This document shows, one piece after another, positions 43,574 to 51,608 of a stretch of DNA of 64,000 nt (positions are counted from its first letter, which is position 1; every line of letters starts with the position of its first letter). A program made the position numbers and the translations under genes. The stretch is from Ruminococcaceae bacterium Marseille-P2935. GTDB taxonomy: Bacteria; Bacillota; Clostridia; Oscillospirales; Ruminococcaceae. The stretch is taken from NCBI GenBank assembly GCA_900104565.1, contig LT629950.1:62001-126000 (forward strand), in the 5' to 3' direction. The notes under the pieces were generated by a model. The model was not told where the DNA came from and ran no database searches. It saw only the letters and a program-made list of their open reading frames with translations.

Positions 43574-44191
43574 ATGAACGAAAAACTGGATTTTAAGAAG
43601 TTGTACAGAGATTTGTACGCCCCGGGAGGTAATCCGGTACTCATTGACGTGCCTCCAATTCGCTTTATTATGGTAGACGGGTGTGGTGACCCCCAGGGGG
43701 AAATGTACCAGCAGGCCATACAACTGCTTTATGCACTCAGTTTTACCATAAAAATGAGTAAGATGAATGGTGCTCAACCCGTTGGTTATGTAGATTATGT
43801 GGTACCGCCTCTGGAGGGATTGTGGAGCCATACGGAAGGGGAACGTGAGAATTGGCGCTGGACTTCTATAATCCGCCAGCCCGACTTTGTTACTAGCGAA
43901 GTATTTGGCTGGGCGAAGGAGCAGGTGAAGAAAAAGAAACCGGAGCTGGACACCAGCATTGCCCGCCTAGAAAGCTTTACCGAAGGAAGATGTGTACAGC
44001 TGCTGCATGTAGGGCCCTATTCCACAGAGCCAGAATCGATTTCCCGTATCATGTCTTTTATTGAAAAGAATAACCTGAGGGCTGAACTGAATGAAGGGCG
44101 CCGTCATCACGAAATCTATCTGAGTGATCCACGCCGCACCGCACCGGAACGATTAAAAACTATTTTGCGTCTTCCGGTGATAGAAAAATAG
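43574..44191 (+). CDS. GyrI-like small-molecule-binding domain protein
   Basis: A single-domain protein of 205 residues related to COG4832 (GyrI-like). The opening LDFKKLYRDLYAPGGNPVLIDVPPIRFIMVDGCGDP and the later GRCVQLLHVGPYSTEPESI and HHEIYLSDPRRTAPERLKTILRLP are hallmark sequences. No DNA-binding domain is attached. Members of this group bind or hydrolyse small hydrophobic compounds; a role here is not deducible. RBS AAGGAG, ATG 43574. Confidence 0.85.
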   Translation: MNEKLDFKKLYRDLYAPGGNPVLIDVPPIRFIMVDGCGDPQGEMYQQAIQLLYALSFTIKMSKMNGAQPVGYVDYVVPPLEGLWSHTEGERENWRWTSIIRQPDFVTSEVFGWAKEQVKKKKPELDTSIARLESFTEGRCVQLLHVGPYSTEPESISRIMSFIEKNNLRAELNEGRRHHEIYLSDPRRTAPERLKTILRLPVIEK

Positions 44192-44790
44192 TGGGCTTGG
44201 GTTAGCTTTTTCTGACATATCAGGGTTTCCAAAATTCTTTGTCCCGCTCTCTGTAACGGCACAGCATATGGTGAATGAAAATGCGTATCGTGACACAGAG
44301 TGCATATACGTAAATATGCCTGTGTGTTGAAAAAATAGCCAACAGTAGAATTTGAGGTTGTTCAAAATAGGAAGAAGCCCATTTATATTTGAATTAATAG
44401 ATGATATAAATATTTTGTAACATTAGAAAAGACGGCTTAAAGTCAAGGGTTTGAGCATTATAAGGCTGAGCACGAGTAAAGGCTTTGAAGGTAGGATTCC
44501 TTCCTAATTTGTAGGCATATATAAATGCCTATAGTTTGCATAAAACATTTTATTTTACTGGCTTCGGACGATTTTAATCTCTTCCAGCACAAACAACAAC
44601 TGGTAAGCAAGGCTTTCTACTATTTGGCGGATATCGCAGACAGTTTTTTGCCCATACCAAAAACAATCGCTGTATGAGTTAATGCTCAAACAAAGTAGCT
44701 CTGCCTAAAATTATTAGCCAACTTTTTTGAAGGGAATTTTTTATTGTTGCAAATCAATTGTTTTAATTGGGATCTGCAGGCTAATTACTG
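44192..44790. other. Intergenic region between convergent genes
   Basis: No gene supported. A two-part hairpin, ACACAG (44293-44298) plus GCATAT (44302-44307) pairing with ATATGC (44314-44319) plus CTGTGT (44320-44325), lies about 100 bp after the GyrI-like gene and may end its transcript. A short AT-rich minus-strand frame near 44.6 kb has no start or similarity. Confidence 0.4.
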
Positions 44791-44796
44791 CAAATA

Positions 44797-44830
44797 TAAA
44801 AGGAACGGCTATTTAAGCCGCTCCTTTTAT
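44797..44830. terminator. Terminator of the cysteine-desulfidase-like gene
   Basis: AAAAGGAACGGCT/AGCCGCTCCTTTT stem with a five-base loop and T-rich 3' end in both directions; on the minus strand it lies 45 bp after the stop codon at 44875. Confidence 0.8.
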
Positions 44831-44874
44831 ATTATAGACAAGTTTTTGCTTATGTAAGTTGCCTATTTATTTTT

Positions 44875-46152
44875 TTAGTTTTTAGACTGCTGAATTTCCA
44901 CAATGGTTTTTTCGGTTGCTACCATGCCTGGCGAGGCAATTAGCCCCATATTGCGCATAGTCTGCTCTGGAGTAACGCCGTTAATACCGTGTACACTGTG
45001 AATATAAGCCCCGTTTTTGGCTAGCTCTACCGAACGGAAGGCGGCGTCAACCGCTATAATTCCCTTCATGGCGCAGCCCTGGTTGCCGCCATCGCAAATC
45101 ATTCCTGTAATGCTGGAGGCCATGTTCTGAATGGTTCGCGTCATCCATTCCACCGAGCCGTTCTGCAAAAATACCAGCCCGCAGGCCATTCCGGTACCCG
45201 CTGCAATTGCACAGCCGCAGAAGGCTGAGAGTCGTCCGGAATATTCCTTAATATACATGGTGACCAGGTAGCTCAATGCGGTGGCACGCAGCAACAGTTC
45301 TTCTGGCAGATTGTTTACCTTGCAGTAAGCATATAGCGGCATGGTGCAAATAATGCCGTGGGCGCCGCTTCCGGTAATACTCATAGCAGGCTTGTCCAAC
45401 CCGATTACCCGGGCTTCAATTGCACCGTTGCAGAGTAGCTGGGCTGTTTTTAAAGCGTCTTCAGAGATAAATTCCCCGCCATTTTGTTTGAGTAAATCAG
45501 GCGCAAAGGTGGTACGAGAGTTACGAATGCTTTCCTCAAACAGTTCCCAGTTTACCCGGTAAGCCTCTTTGATGAATAAAATTTCTTCAAACGGTACAGT
45601 AGAAACATAATCCATCAGCTGGGCAAGCGTATAGCGGTGGATGATGGCCTCTTCCTGCCCACTTTCTGTTGTATAGTTTTGACGGTCTTTGTGGAAAATC
45701 TCCTTCCCATCCAGCACTATTTCACAGATGTTGGTATGAGAATCATAAATTGTTACCTGGCAGCAATGCTCAGTTGTTGAGATGGTAGCCTGAATAAAAA
45801 TGTCAGAGCTGATGCCGCTCATTGACACTTCGACCTTGCCTGCATCAATAAGTTTTTGGGCAGCCTGGTTGTCCGCTTCCGTTACTTTTTCCAGCGCTAA
45901 CAAACCTTTTTCGGCATCGCCAGCCACATAACCCAAAGCAGCCGCAAATTGGTTTCCAACCTCGCTTGAATTAGGAATACCGCAGGAAAAAGCATTTTTA
46001 TACATACCAGAATTTAAACGAAGTTCCAGCTTGACCAGTTCTCCGGAAACGTAGCTTTTTGCTTTTGCCGCCGCGAAGGCAATGGCACCGGGTTCGGTAA
46101 CACCCAGTGCTGGTTTCATATCGTCCTGAATCAGCTGTGTTAAAATATTCAT
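44875..46152 (-). CDS. L-cysteine desulfidase/serine dehydratase-alpha family protein (CyuA/YhaM-like)
   Basis: 425-residue UPF0597/COG3681 protein. The N-terminal domain begins with TQLIQDDMKPALGVTEPGAIAFAAAKA; the C-terminal half resembles the serine-dehydratase alpha chain with conserved cysteines for a 4Fe-4S cluster: GSGAHGIICTMPL, AFCGCAIAAGTGMACG and MICDGGNQGCAMK. Characterised relatives degrade L-cysteine to pyruvate, sulfide and ammonia under anaerobic conditions. No transporter is adjacent. RBS AGGAGGAG. Family secure, substrate inferred. Confidence 0.88.
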   Translation of the reverse strand: MNILTQLIQDDMKPALGVTEPGAIAFAAAKAKSYVSGELVKLELRLNSGMYKNAFSCGIPNSSEVGNQFAAALGYVAGDAEKGLLALEKVTEADNQAAQKLIDAGKVEVSMSGISSDIFIQATISTTEHCCQVTIYDSHTNICEIVLDGKEIFHKDRQNYTTESGQEEAIIHRYTLAQLMDYVSTVPFEEILFIKEAYRVNWELFEESIRNSRTTFAPDLLKQNGGEFISEDALKTAQLLCNGAIEARVIGLDKPAMSITGSGAHGIICTMPLYAYCKVNNLPEELLLRATALSYLVTMYIKEYSGRLSAFCGCAIAAGTGMACGLVFLQNGSVEWMTRTIQNMASSITGMICDGGNQGCAMKGIIAVDAAFRSVELAKNGAYIHSVHGINGVTPEQTMRNMGLIASPGMVATEKTIVEIQQSKN

Positions 46153-46420
46153 CTGTCTCCTCCTAAGAATTCCATATTATTAAATAAAACCATGTGGTTT
46201 ATGGTTTTGATGCAATTTTGAACCCTAGCTTGGAATAACTTGGTTGTATATAAATATTTCATTTTTCTTTTTAGTAAGAATAAGTGATGGTAAGCGGAAT
46301 GTTGAGAAGTAAAGTTATAACTTGTCCTTACGTATCAAGTCGAAGGTGTACGTACCACCAAAGGTAGGCAAACGCACTGCCTTTGGGGTATTGGCAACAC
46401 ATGAAGTATATCGGTTTGTA
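46153..46420. other. AT-rich upstream region of the CyuA-like gene
   Basis: Contains a hairpin-forming GCCTTTGG-type repeat around 46360-46390 (CCAAAGG...CCTTTGG) but no gene. It leads into the repeat block at 46421. Confidence 0.35.
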
Positions 46421-46640
46421 ATTATTATACCATGAACACGAAGTGCGAATGGTATAATTGGCCATTGCCGTATGGCAGGCCGTGGGAATAAGTATAATAA
46501 GCGCTTTGCGGTTATTATACCATGAACACGAAGTGTGAATGGTATAGTTGGCCATTGGGCCGCTTGTCGGCCTGGCCATGAAAGTATAATAGCCGCTTTG
46601 CGGTTATTATACCATGTAAACGAAATAAATGGTATAATAA
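46421..46640. repeat. Three imperfect tandem copies of a palindromic repeat
   Basis: Units at 46421-46467, 46511-46557 and 46603-46640, about 90 bp apart, each contain TTATTATACCAT...ATGGTATA. Copies 2 and 3 are also preceded by the same AGTATAAT-(A/A)GCGCTTTGCG-like 20-bp sequence (46491, 46583). Copy 3 is a perfect 13-bp inverted repeat, GTTATTATACCAT/ATGGTATAATAAC, with a 13-bp loop. No ORF. Spacer sequences are related, not unique, which argues against CRISPR; a REP/MITE-like element is likelier. Confidence 0.75.
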
Positions 46641-46914
46641 CTACAAAATAGTTATTATATCCAACTATGGACTGCTGCTCGCTACTTACGCAGCAACTGC
46701 CTTTTGACAGCCAATTGTATAGAGGTTTTTATACTGAATTTTGCAGTTGCCATACAGGGCTGTGCCATTAACCAGCCCCCTGTTAGGCATTCATCCTATA
46801 ACAAAACAAGGCATTTTTACCCCAAAAGCAGTGGGCCGGTTGTATTTGATGTAAGGGTTCTTAGAAAAAATATGGAGTAAATTCCATAGTATAAAAATAT
46901 AAGGAGCGGTGATT

Positions 46915-47145
46915 ATGAAACGGTTATTTGCCTATGCAGACGAATATGTAAAACAATCTGATTGGAAGGATATGGCACTCCTTAAATTTTGCCTTTGTGC
47001 AGCAGGAATACTGATTGGAGTTGCTTTACCGGCAAAAGCAAAAAAAACTGCGGCTTTTGCGGCCATAGCGGTGTTTATTGCCACCTACCTGCCGCTTATG
47101 TCGAAATTTTTGCGTATTATATTGGCGGGAGAAAAGGCAAGGTAA
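46915..47145 (+). CDS. Small membrane protein of unknown function
   Basis: 76 residues when started at ATG 46915, eight bases after AAGGAG (46901-46906); the GTG two codons upstream is less well placed. It has a polar N-terminus (KRLFAYADEYVKQSDWKDMALLKFCL) and two hydrophobic helices, about residues 26-41 and 46-66. Similar short proteins are annotated as phosphate-ABC-permease-like in Clostridia without evidence of transport. Followed 20 bp later by the DUF5662 gene. Confidence 0.65.
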   Translation: MKRLFAYADEYVKQSDWKDMALLKFCLCAAGILIGVALPAKAKKTAAFAAIAVFIATYLPLMSKFLRIILAGEKAR

Positions 47146-47164
47146 AAGGGGGATAAAAAGAATA

Positions 47165-47731
47165 ATGAAGTGGCTGTCTCATCTTAAAACCATCAACCAT
47201 CATAAATTTTTGGTGATGAAATACTGCTTTAAAATTGGGCTTTACCGGCAGGGGCTAGCGCACGATCTTTCCAAATACTCTCCGATAGAATTTTTGGTGG
47301 GAGCACGCTATTTTCAGGGGAACCGCAGTCCTAACGAAATAGAGCGGCTGAAAAAGGGTTATAGTGCTGCCTGGCTGCACCATAAGGGCAGAAATAAACA
47401 TCATTTGGAGTATTGGATTGACTATAGTCCCAAAGGGGACCATAGAATGGCGGGGATGGAAATGCCGGTGAAATATGTGGTGGAAATGTTTTGCGACCGG
47501 GTGGCAGCCAGTAAAACTTACCGAAAAGAAGCGTATCAAGACAGTGACCCCTATGATTATTACGTTCGTTCGAAAGATCATTATCTGCTGCACCATAATA
47601 CACAAAAACTGCTGGAATTTCTTTTAAGGATGCTCAAAGAAAAAGGCGAGGAGGAGACCTTCCGTTATATTCGGGAAAAAGTGCTCAAAGCTAACAGACA
47701 GACGTCTAATTTTGCATGCTATAATGGATAA
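47165..47731 (+). CDS. DUF5662-like protein
   Basis: 188-residue soluble protein. It begins MKWLSHLKTINHHKFLVMKYCFKIGLYRQGLAHDLSKYSP; the His- and Asp-rich pattern (HHKF...HDLSK, WLHHKGRNKHHLEYW, EMFCDRVAASK) suggests a metal-dependent, HD-like active site and matches DUF5662 as I know it. ATG 47165 follows GGGGGAT; the frame opens at 47078 inside the previous gene without support. Function unknown; often near nucleic-acid or housekeeping genes. Confidence 0.7.
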   Translation: MKWLSHLKTINHHKFLVMKYCFKIGLYRQGLAHDLSKYSPIEFLVGARYFQGNRSPNEIERLKKGYSAAWLHHKGRNKHHLEYWIDYSPKGDHRMAGMEMPVKYVVEMFCDRVAASKTYRKEAYQDSDPYDYYVRSKDHYLLHHNTQKLLEFLLRMLKEKGEEETFRYIREKVLKANRQTSNFACYNG

Positions 47732-47749
47732 GAAAAAAGGAGGGTACGT

Positions 47750-48577
47750 ATGCTGGAACTTCCCGAAAGCACAGTGCTGGCCAGCCAGTTAGAGGCCGCA
47801 TTAAAAGAAAAACAAATTGTTTCTGTAAAAGCCAATTCTAGCCCACATGGGTTTGCGTTTTATTCTGGAGACCCGCAAAACTACCCTGAATATTTAGAAG
47901 GAAAACAGGTAAGCGGTGTTTCCGCTCTGGCTGGCTTGATTGAAATGCAGCTAGAAGAGTACCGGCTGGTGTTTGGAGACGGAATTAATCTGAGATATTT
48001 TTCTGCAGAAGAAAAATACCCGGATAAGCACCAGTTGATGCTTCAATTTTCCGATGGTTCTGTTTTAGTTGCAGCTGTTCAAATGTATGGTGGAATATGG
48101 GCATTTATTGAAGGAAGCAACGATAATCCATATTATTTGGCGGCCAAGGAAAAACCATCGCCGCTTCAAGCGGAATTTGACCGGAATTATTTTACCAGAC
48201 TGTTTTATGAGGCCGATCCCAAACTTAGCCTAAAAGCTTTTTTAGCCACCCAGCAGCGGATACCTGGGTTGGGAAACGGCTGTTTGCAGGATGTTTTATT
48301 TTGTGCAAAGCTTCATCCTAAAACCAAGTTGTCTGCCATAAATGAAGAGGATGTGGAAAACCTGTTTTGCAGTTTGAAGCAAACACTTGCAAAAATGACA
48401 GAGCAGGGCGGACGGAATACCGAAAAGGATTTATTCGGAAAGCCCGGAGGATACCGGACGGTACTTTCTAAAAATACCTGGAAATCCCCCTGCCCAGTTT
48501 GTGGGGGAGAGATTGTCAAGCAGCCTTACATGGGTGGGACGATTTATTTTTGTTCTCATTGCCAACCCCAAGTCTAA
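47750..48577 (+). CDS. Fpg/Nei-family DNA glycosylase-like protein lacking the N-terminal proline
   Basis: 275 residues with the Fpg/Nei fold: N-terminal MLELPES, a middle H2TH segment (ATQQRIPGLGNGCLQDVLF near 165-183) and a C-terminal zinc finger CPVCGGEI...CSHC near 246-271. Canonical enzymes begin M-PELPE and use Pro2 (after Met removal) as nucleophile; here residue 2 is Leu while Glu3 is kept. In the zinc finger the usual terminal Gln follows (HCQ). It may be a binding-only paralogue or use another nucleophile. ATG 47750 after AAGGAGG is unambiguous. Confidence 0.88.
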   Translation: MLELPESTVLASQLEAALKEKQIVSVKANSSPHGFAFYSGDPQNYPEYLEGKQVSGVSALAGLIEMQLEEYRLVFGDGINLRYFSAEEKYPDKHQLMLQFSDGSVLVAAVQMYGGIWAFIEGSNDNPYYLAAKEKPSPLQAEFDRNYFTRLFYEADPKLSLKAFLATQQRIPGLGNGCLQDVLFCAKLHPKTKLSAINEEDVENLFCSLKQTLAKMTEQGGRNTEKDLFGKPGGYRTVLSKNTWKSPCPVCGGEIVKQPYMGGTIYFCSHCQPQV

Positions 48578-48811
48578 AAAAAATAAATACCTGTTATGAG
48601 GTCGCGCTTATAAAAACTGTCTGGGTATAAAATTTTGGCTGGGACCGGGCTGTGCATATTAGTCCGGCAGGCGCTGCCTTCAGCATAAAACATGCTTTAC
48701 CTTTCATCTAGATACTCCGGTGCTGGAACCCAATGTGCTAAAAGCAGTTTAGTGTGCGGGTAACCATGTTATAAAAAGCGGCGTGCAATTTGTAACAGAG
48801 GAGCGGATAGC
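48578..48811. other. Gene-free stretch before the amidohydrolase remnant
   Basis: No ORF or clear signal. It may be further decayed sequence of the amidohydrolase gene, but I can align nothing with confidence. Confidence 0.3.
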
Positions 48812-49017
48812 CCATTAGAGGCTTTGAAAGCGGTTACCATACATGCTGCGTGCCAGTACTTTGACGAAGATAAAAGGGGGATGTTGCCGCAGGCAAACAG
48901 GCCGGTTTTGTGATTCCAAGCCATAATCTTTTCAAGGCTTCACCTCAATTTATACGTTATATTCAGATGCCGGCCACCGTCAAGAATGGCAAGTTTGTTT
49001 TTCAGACCAAAGAATAA
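48812..49017 (+). pseudogene. Remnant of a YtcJ-like amidohydrolase C-terminus, frameshifted
   Basis: Two frames together resemble the last part of a metal-dependent amidohydrolase. 48812-48913 reads PLEALKAVTIHAACQYF and DEDKRGML, matching the PxEALKAxTINAAYQ helix region; after a stop, a second frame at 48919-49017 reads LFKASPQFIRYIQMPATVKN then GKFVFQTKE and stop, matching the terminal beta strands (IRDIKVxxTIKNGKxVY). No upstream body of the gene is present. A terminator at 49048-49085 still follows. Confidence 0.6.
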
Positions 49018-49047
49018 AAATAGATCGCATCATGATATGCAAAAGAG

Positions 49048-49085
49048 AAAAAGACACTTCTTCTGTAATGGGGAGGTGTCTTTTT
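49048..49085 (+). terminator. Terminator downstream of the amidohydrolase remnant
   Basis: AAAAAGACAC...TC pairs with GAGGTGTCTTTTT; the T-run is followed by CATT. It isolates the PTS operon from upstream transcription. Confidence 0.7.
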
Positions 49086-49247
49086 CATTAGCATTTTATC
49101 CAATCAATTTTATATTGCCGGTTTCAATTTGCAAAGTAAAACATTCTCATTTTGAAAAACTTCCTATTGCTCTAAAGTTTTATAAGAACCAGCGGTGCGG
49201 CAATGCGCTGTCAACGATTGCACAAAATTTAGTATTGCTATGAGCAT

Positions 49248-49291
49248 ATATTTACATCGCCCGATGTAAATATGTTACGTTATGTAAATTT
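49248..49291. promoter_or_regulatory. Probable enhancer (UAS) for the LevR-type activator
   Basis: A perfect 12-bp inverted repeat ATATTTACATCG (49248-49259)/CGATGTAAATAT (49262-49273) with a two-base centre, followed by a third related half-site TATGTAAATTT at 49281-49291. It lies about 115-140 bp upstream of the sigma-54 promoter, the usual distance for an enhancer-binding protein. Confidence 0.65.
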
Positions 49292-49388
49292 GAACAAAAA
49301 ACAAGTAGAATATTTTATTCGGTCAAACACTTTCCTTAAATTAATATCAAGTGTATTGCTTTGAAAGCTGTAAAAATGCCAAGTGTAT

Positions 49389-49404
49389 TGGCACCAAAAT
49401 TGCA
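49389..49404 (+). promoter_or_regulatory. Sigma-54 (-24/-12) promoter of the PTS operon
   Basis: TGGCAC at 49389-49394, five bases, then TTGCA at 49400-49404: a perfect match to the sigma-54 consensus TGGCAC-N5-TTGC. It stands 89 bp before the HPr start codon. The window also encodes a sigma-54-dependent LevR-type activator, at 61664-64000. Confidence 0.88.
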
Positions 49405-49492
49405 ATATATTAGGTAAGAATGAAACATGAAAACAAACACATTTTAGCAAAACAATTTTGATCTAAAAAGCCTATGGAATGAGGAGAATATA

Positions 49493-49753
49493 TTGATACA
49501 AATAAATGCTACCGTAAAAAATTCTACTGGTTTGCATGCGCGCCCTGCGGTGAAACTGGTCAACCTTTGCAAAACCTATAAAAGTAAAATCACATTAAAA
49601 GTGGGCAACAATTTTTGTAATGCTAAAAGCATTTTTAACCTGCTGCAATGCTGTATTAAGTCGGGGGAAACCGTTACGATCTGTGCAGAAGGAGAGGACG
49701 AGGCCGAAGCGGCTCAAAATGTGGCTGCACTGATCGATACATTGGAGGAATAA
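49493..49753 (+). CDS. HPr phosphocarrier protein
   Basis: Soluble 86-residue phosphocarrier passing phosphate from EI to EII proteins. His15 in STGLHARPA is the phosphorylation site; Ser46 (NAKSIFNLL) is the site used by HPr kinase in Firmicutes, so catabolite signalling could act on it. TTG start with GAGGAG upstream. As first gene under a sigma-54 promoter it is probably a dedicated HPr rather than the general PtsH. Confidence 0.93.
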   Translation: MIQINATVKNSTGLHARPAVKLVNLCKTYKSKITLKVGNNFCNAKSIFNLLQCCIKSGETVTICAEGEDEAEAAQNVAALIDTLEE

Positions 49754-49755
49754 TC

Positions 49756-51468
49756 ATGAAAATTACGGGTATTCCGGTTTGTCCGGGAAAAGTGTTGTGC
49801 AAGACACGGGTTTTGCGGCCCGTTCCCCAGTTTAATCTGGAGCGTAAAACTACCTGTTCTATAGAAGAAACACGACACCAGGTTTTTCTGGCTATCTCAC
49901 AAATATCAAAACAGCTGGGAAAAACAGCACAGAAGCTTTCGGAACATGAGGCGGAACTGATAGAGGTTCAGCGTACCATGTTGCAGGAGGATTGCTTTCT
50001 GGAAGAAGTTGAGCATTACATTAGCCAAGGCTATGCCCCCGAGGCAGTTGTTTTAAAAGCTGCCAAAACGCAGGAAAATTTGCTGCTTGCAACGGGGGAC
50101 GCCTACATGTCGGCCCGCGCAGAAGATATGCGGGACGCCAGTTACCGTATAGCATGCCTAATTACGGGGGATTCTTATCCGGATATTAGCAGTTTAGAAG
50201 AGCCGGTCATCCTAATAACGGAAGAGCTGCTGCCCACCATGCTGATAAGCGCCGATTTGCAAAACCTTTGTGGGATTATTATGCAAAAAGGTACACGAAC
50301 CTCTCATGTTTCTATTCTTGCATCAAGCTTTAATATTCCGACACTGGTGAATTGCCCCGAGGCTATGCGGCTGCCGGATGGAGAAATGATTTTTCTAAAC
50401 AGTGAAAAAGGTGAGGTCACATACGGGCTGGAAACCTATGAAGAACAGCAGCGGCAGGCTGATACATATAAGGAAGAAAAACAGCAGCTGCAAAACTATT
50501 GCAATCAGTCTGCTATTTCGGCAGACGGACAGCCGATTGTCACTTTGGCAAATATTGTGGAACCAATTGTTTTGGATCAGGTTAATAAGTATGGACTGGA
50601 CGGTGTAGGGTTATTTCGCACCGAGTTTCTGTATATGAACCGCACTGCTCCCCCCACCGAGGAAGAACAGCTGGCAATCTACCGTATAGCGGCACAAAAA
50701 CTGGGGAATAAACCTCTTACCATTCGGACCATGGATATTGGGGGAGATAAAGAAGTGGATTACCTGGGGCTTCCAGATGAGCAAAACCCGTTTATGGGTT
50801 TTCGGGCTATTCGCATCTGCTTAAGCCGGACACAGCTTTTTAAAACTCAGCTGCGGGCGGTGCTAAGGGCCAGTGCTGTGGGCAATATACGGGTTATGTT
50901 CCCCATGATTGCCACAAAAGCGGAACTGCTACAGGCGCTGGAGCTTTTAGAGCAATGTAGGCAGGAACTGGCTGTGGAAAATATTCCGTACCAGCCCGAA
51001 ATGCCGGTTGGAATTATGGTAGAGGTTCCCTCCGCTGCAATTCTGCTGGACAAAATGGCAAAGGATATTCAGTTTGTCAGCATCGGCAGCAACGATTTGC
51101 TTCAATATACTTACGCAGCCGACCGGCTTAATCCAAATGTTGCATATTTATATAACTTTATGGACCCAGCTGTACTGCGGCTGATTTCCCACACGGTTCA
51201 AATCTGCAGACAGATGAGGTTAGAATGCTCCCTTTGCGGCGAAATGGCTGGGGATGCGATTGGGTTAGCGGCCCTGTCGGCCCTGGGCCTTCGTAAATTC
51301 AGCGTATCTCCCTCTTTAGGGCTTATAACCAAAAAGCGAATACGCCTGCTCGACCTTGCCAGTCTTGAAGAGGCAGGCGCAAAAATGCTGCAAAGCGATA
51401 CTGCCCAGCAAGCAGCTAGGGTTCTATGTCAGGCGCTTCCCGCAGAATATCTGGTTTTTCCACAGTAA
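49756..51468 (+). CDS. PTS enzyme I (phosphoenolpyruvate-protein phosphotransferase)
   Basis: Takes phosphate from PEP and transfers it to HPr. 570 residues, full length. Phospho-His184 lies in GTRTSHVSILASSFNIP; the PEP-binding region has LFRTEFLYM, MDIGGDKEVDYL, SIGSNDLLQYTYAADR and the catalytic Cys494 in CSLCGEMAGD. It starts two bases after the HPr stop. With HPr it gives this operon a complete phosphorelay. Divergence from consensus (GTRTSH instead of GGxTSH) suggests a specialised paralogue. Confidence 0.95.
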   Translation: MKITGIPVCPGKVLCKTRVLRPVPQFNLERKTTCSIEETRHQVFLAISQISKQLGKTAQKLSEHEAELIEVQRTMLQEDCFLEEVEHYISQGYAPEAVVLKAAKTQENLLLATGDAYMSARAEDMRDASYRIACLITGDSYPDISSLEEPVILITEELLPTMLISADLQNLCGIIMQKGTRTSHVSILASSFNIPTLVNCPEAMRLPDGEMIFLNSEKGEVTYGLETYEEQQRQADTYKEEKQQLQNYCNQSAISADGQPIVTLANIVEPIVLDQVNKYGLDGVGLFRTEFLYMNRTAPPTEEEQLAIYRIAAQKLGNKPLTIRTMDIGGDKEVDYLGLPDEQNPFMGFRAIRICLSRTQLFKTQLRAVLRASAVGNIRVMFPMIATKAELLQALELLEQCRQELAVENIPYQPEMPVGIMVEVPSAAILLDKMAKDIQFVSIGSNDLLQYTYAADRLNPNVAYLYNFMDPAVLRLISHTVQICRQMRLECSLCGEMAGDAIGLAALSALGLRKFSVSPSLGLITKKRIRLLDLASLEEAGAKMLQSDTAQQAARVLCQALPAEYLVFPQ

Positions 51469-51608
51469 ACCCGGTGCCCCATATTCAACGAAAGGAGGTT
51501 AATCGGAGCTGAAAAGCCCATTAACATACAAGGTGTAGCCATAGTTCGTTGGTACAAGAGGTGTGTCAGTGTGGCTATGGCCGAAAAAATAAGATAGGAG
51601 TGAGTAGA

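Noticed and set aside
44560-44720. Small minus-strand frame of about 45 codons
   Set aside because: Only a TTG start without ribosome binding site and no recognised similarity, although the composition is protein-like.
46421-46640. CRISPR-like periodic repeats
   Set aside because: Only three units, palindromic repeats with related rather than unique spacers, and no cas genes in the window.
48986-49243. 85-codon ORF before the PTS operon
   Set aside because: Runs through the amidohydrolase remnant in another frame and through a terminator; no start signal.
51469-51608. Extra small gene after EI, suggested by AAAGGAGG at 51491
   Set aside because: Frames after the site stop within a few codons; it may be a relic ribosome binding site.
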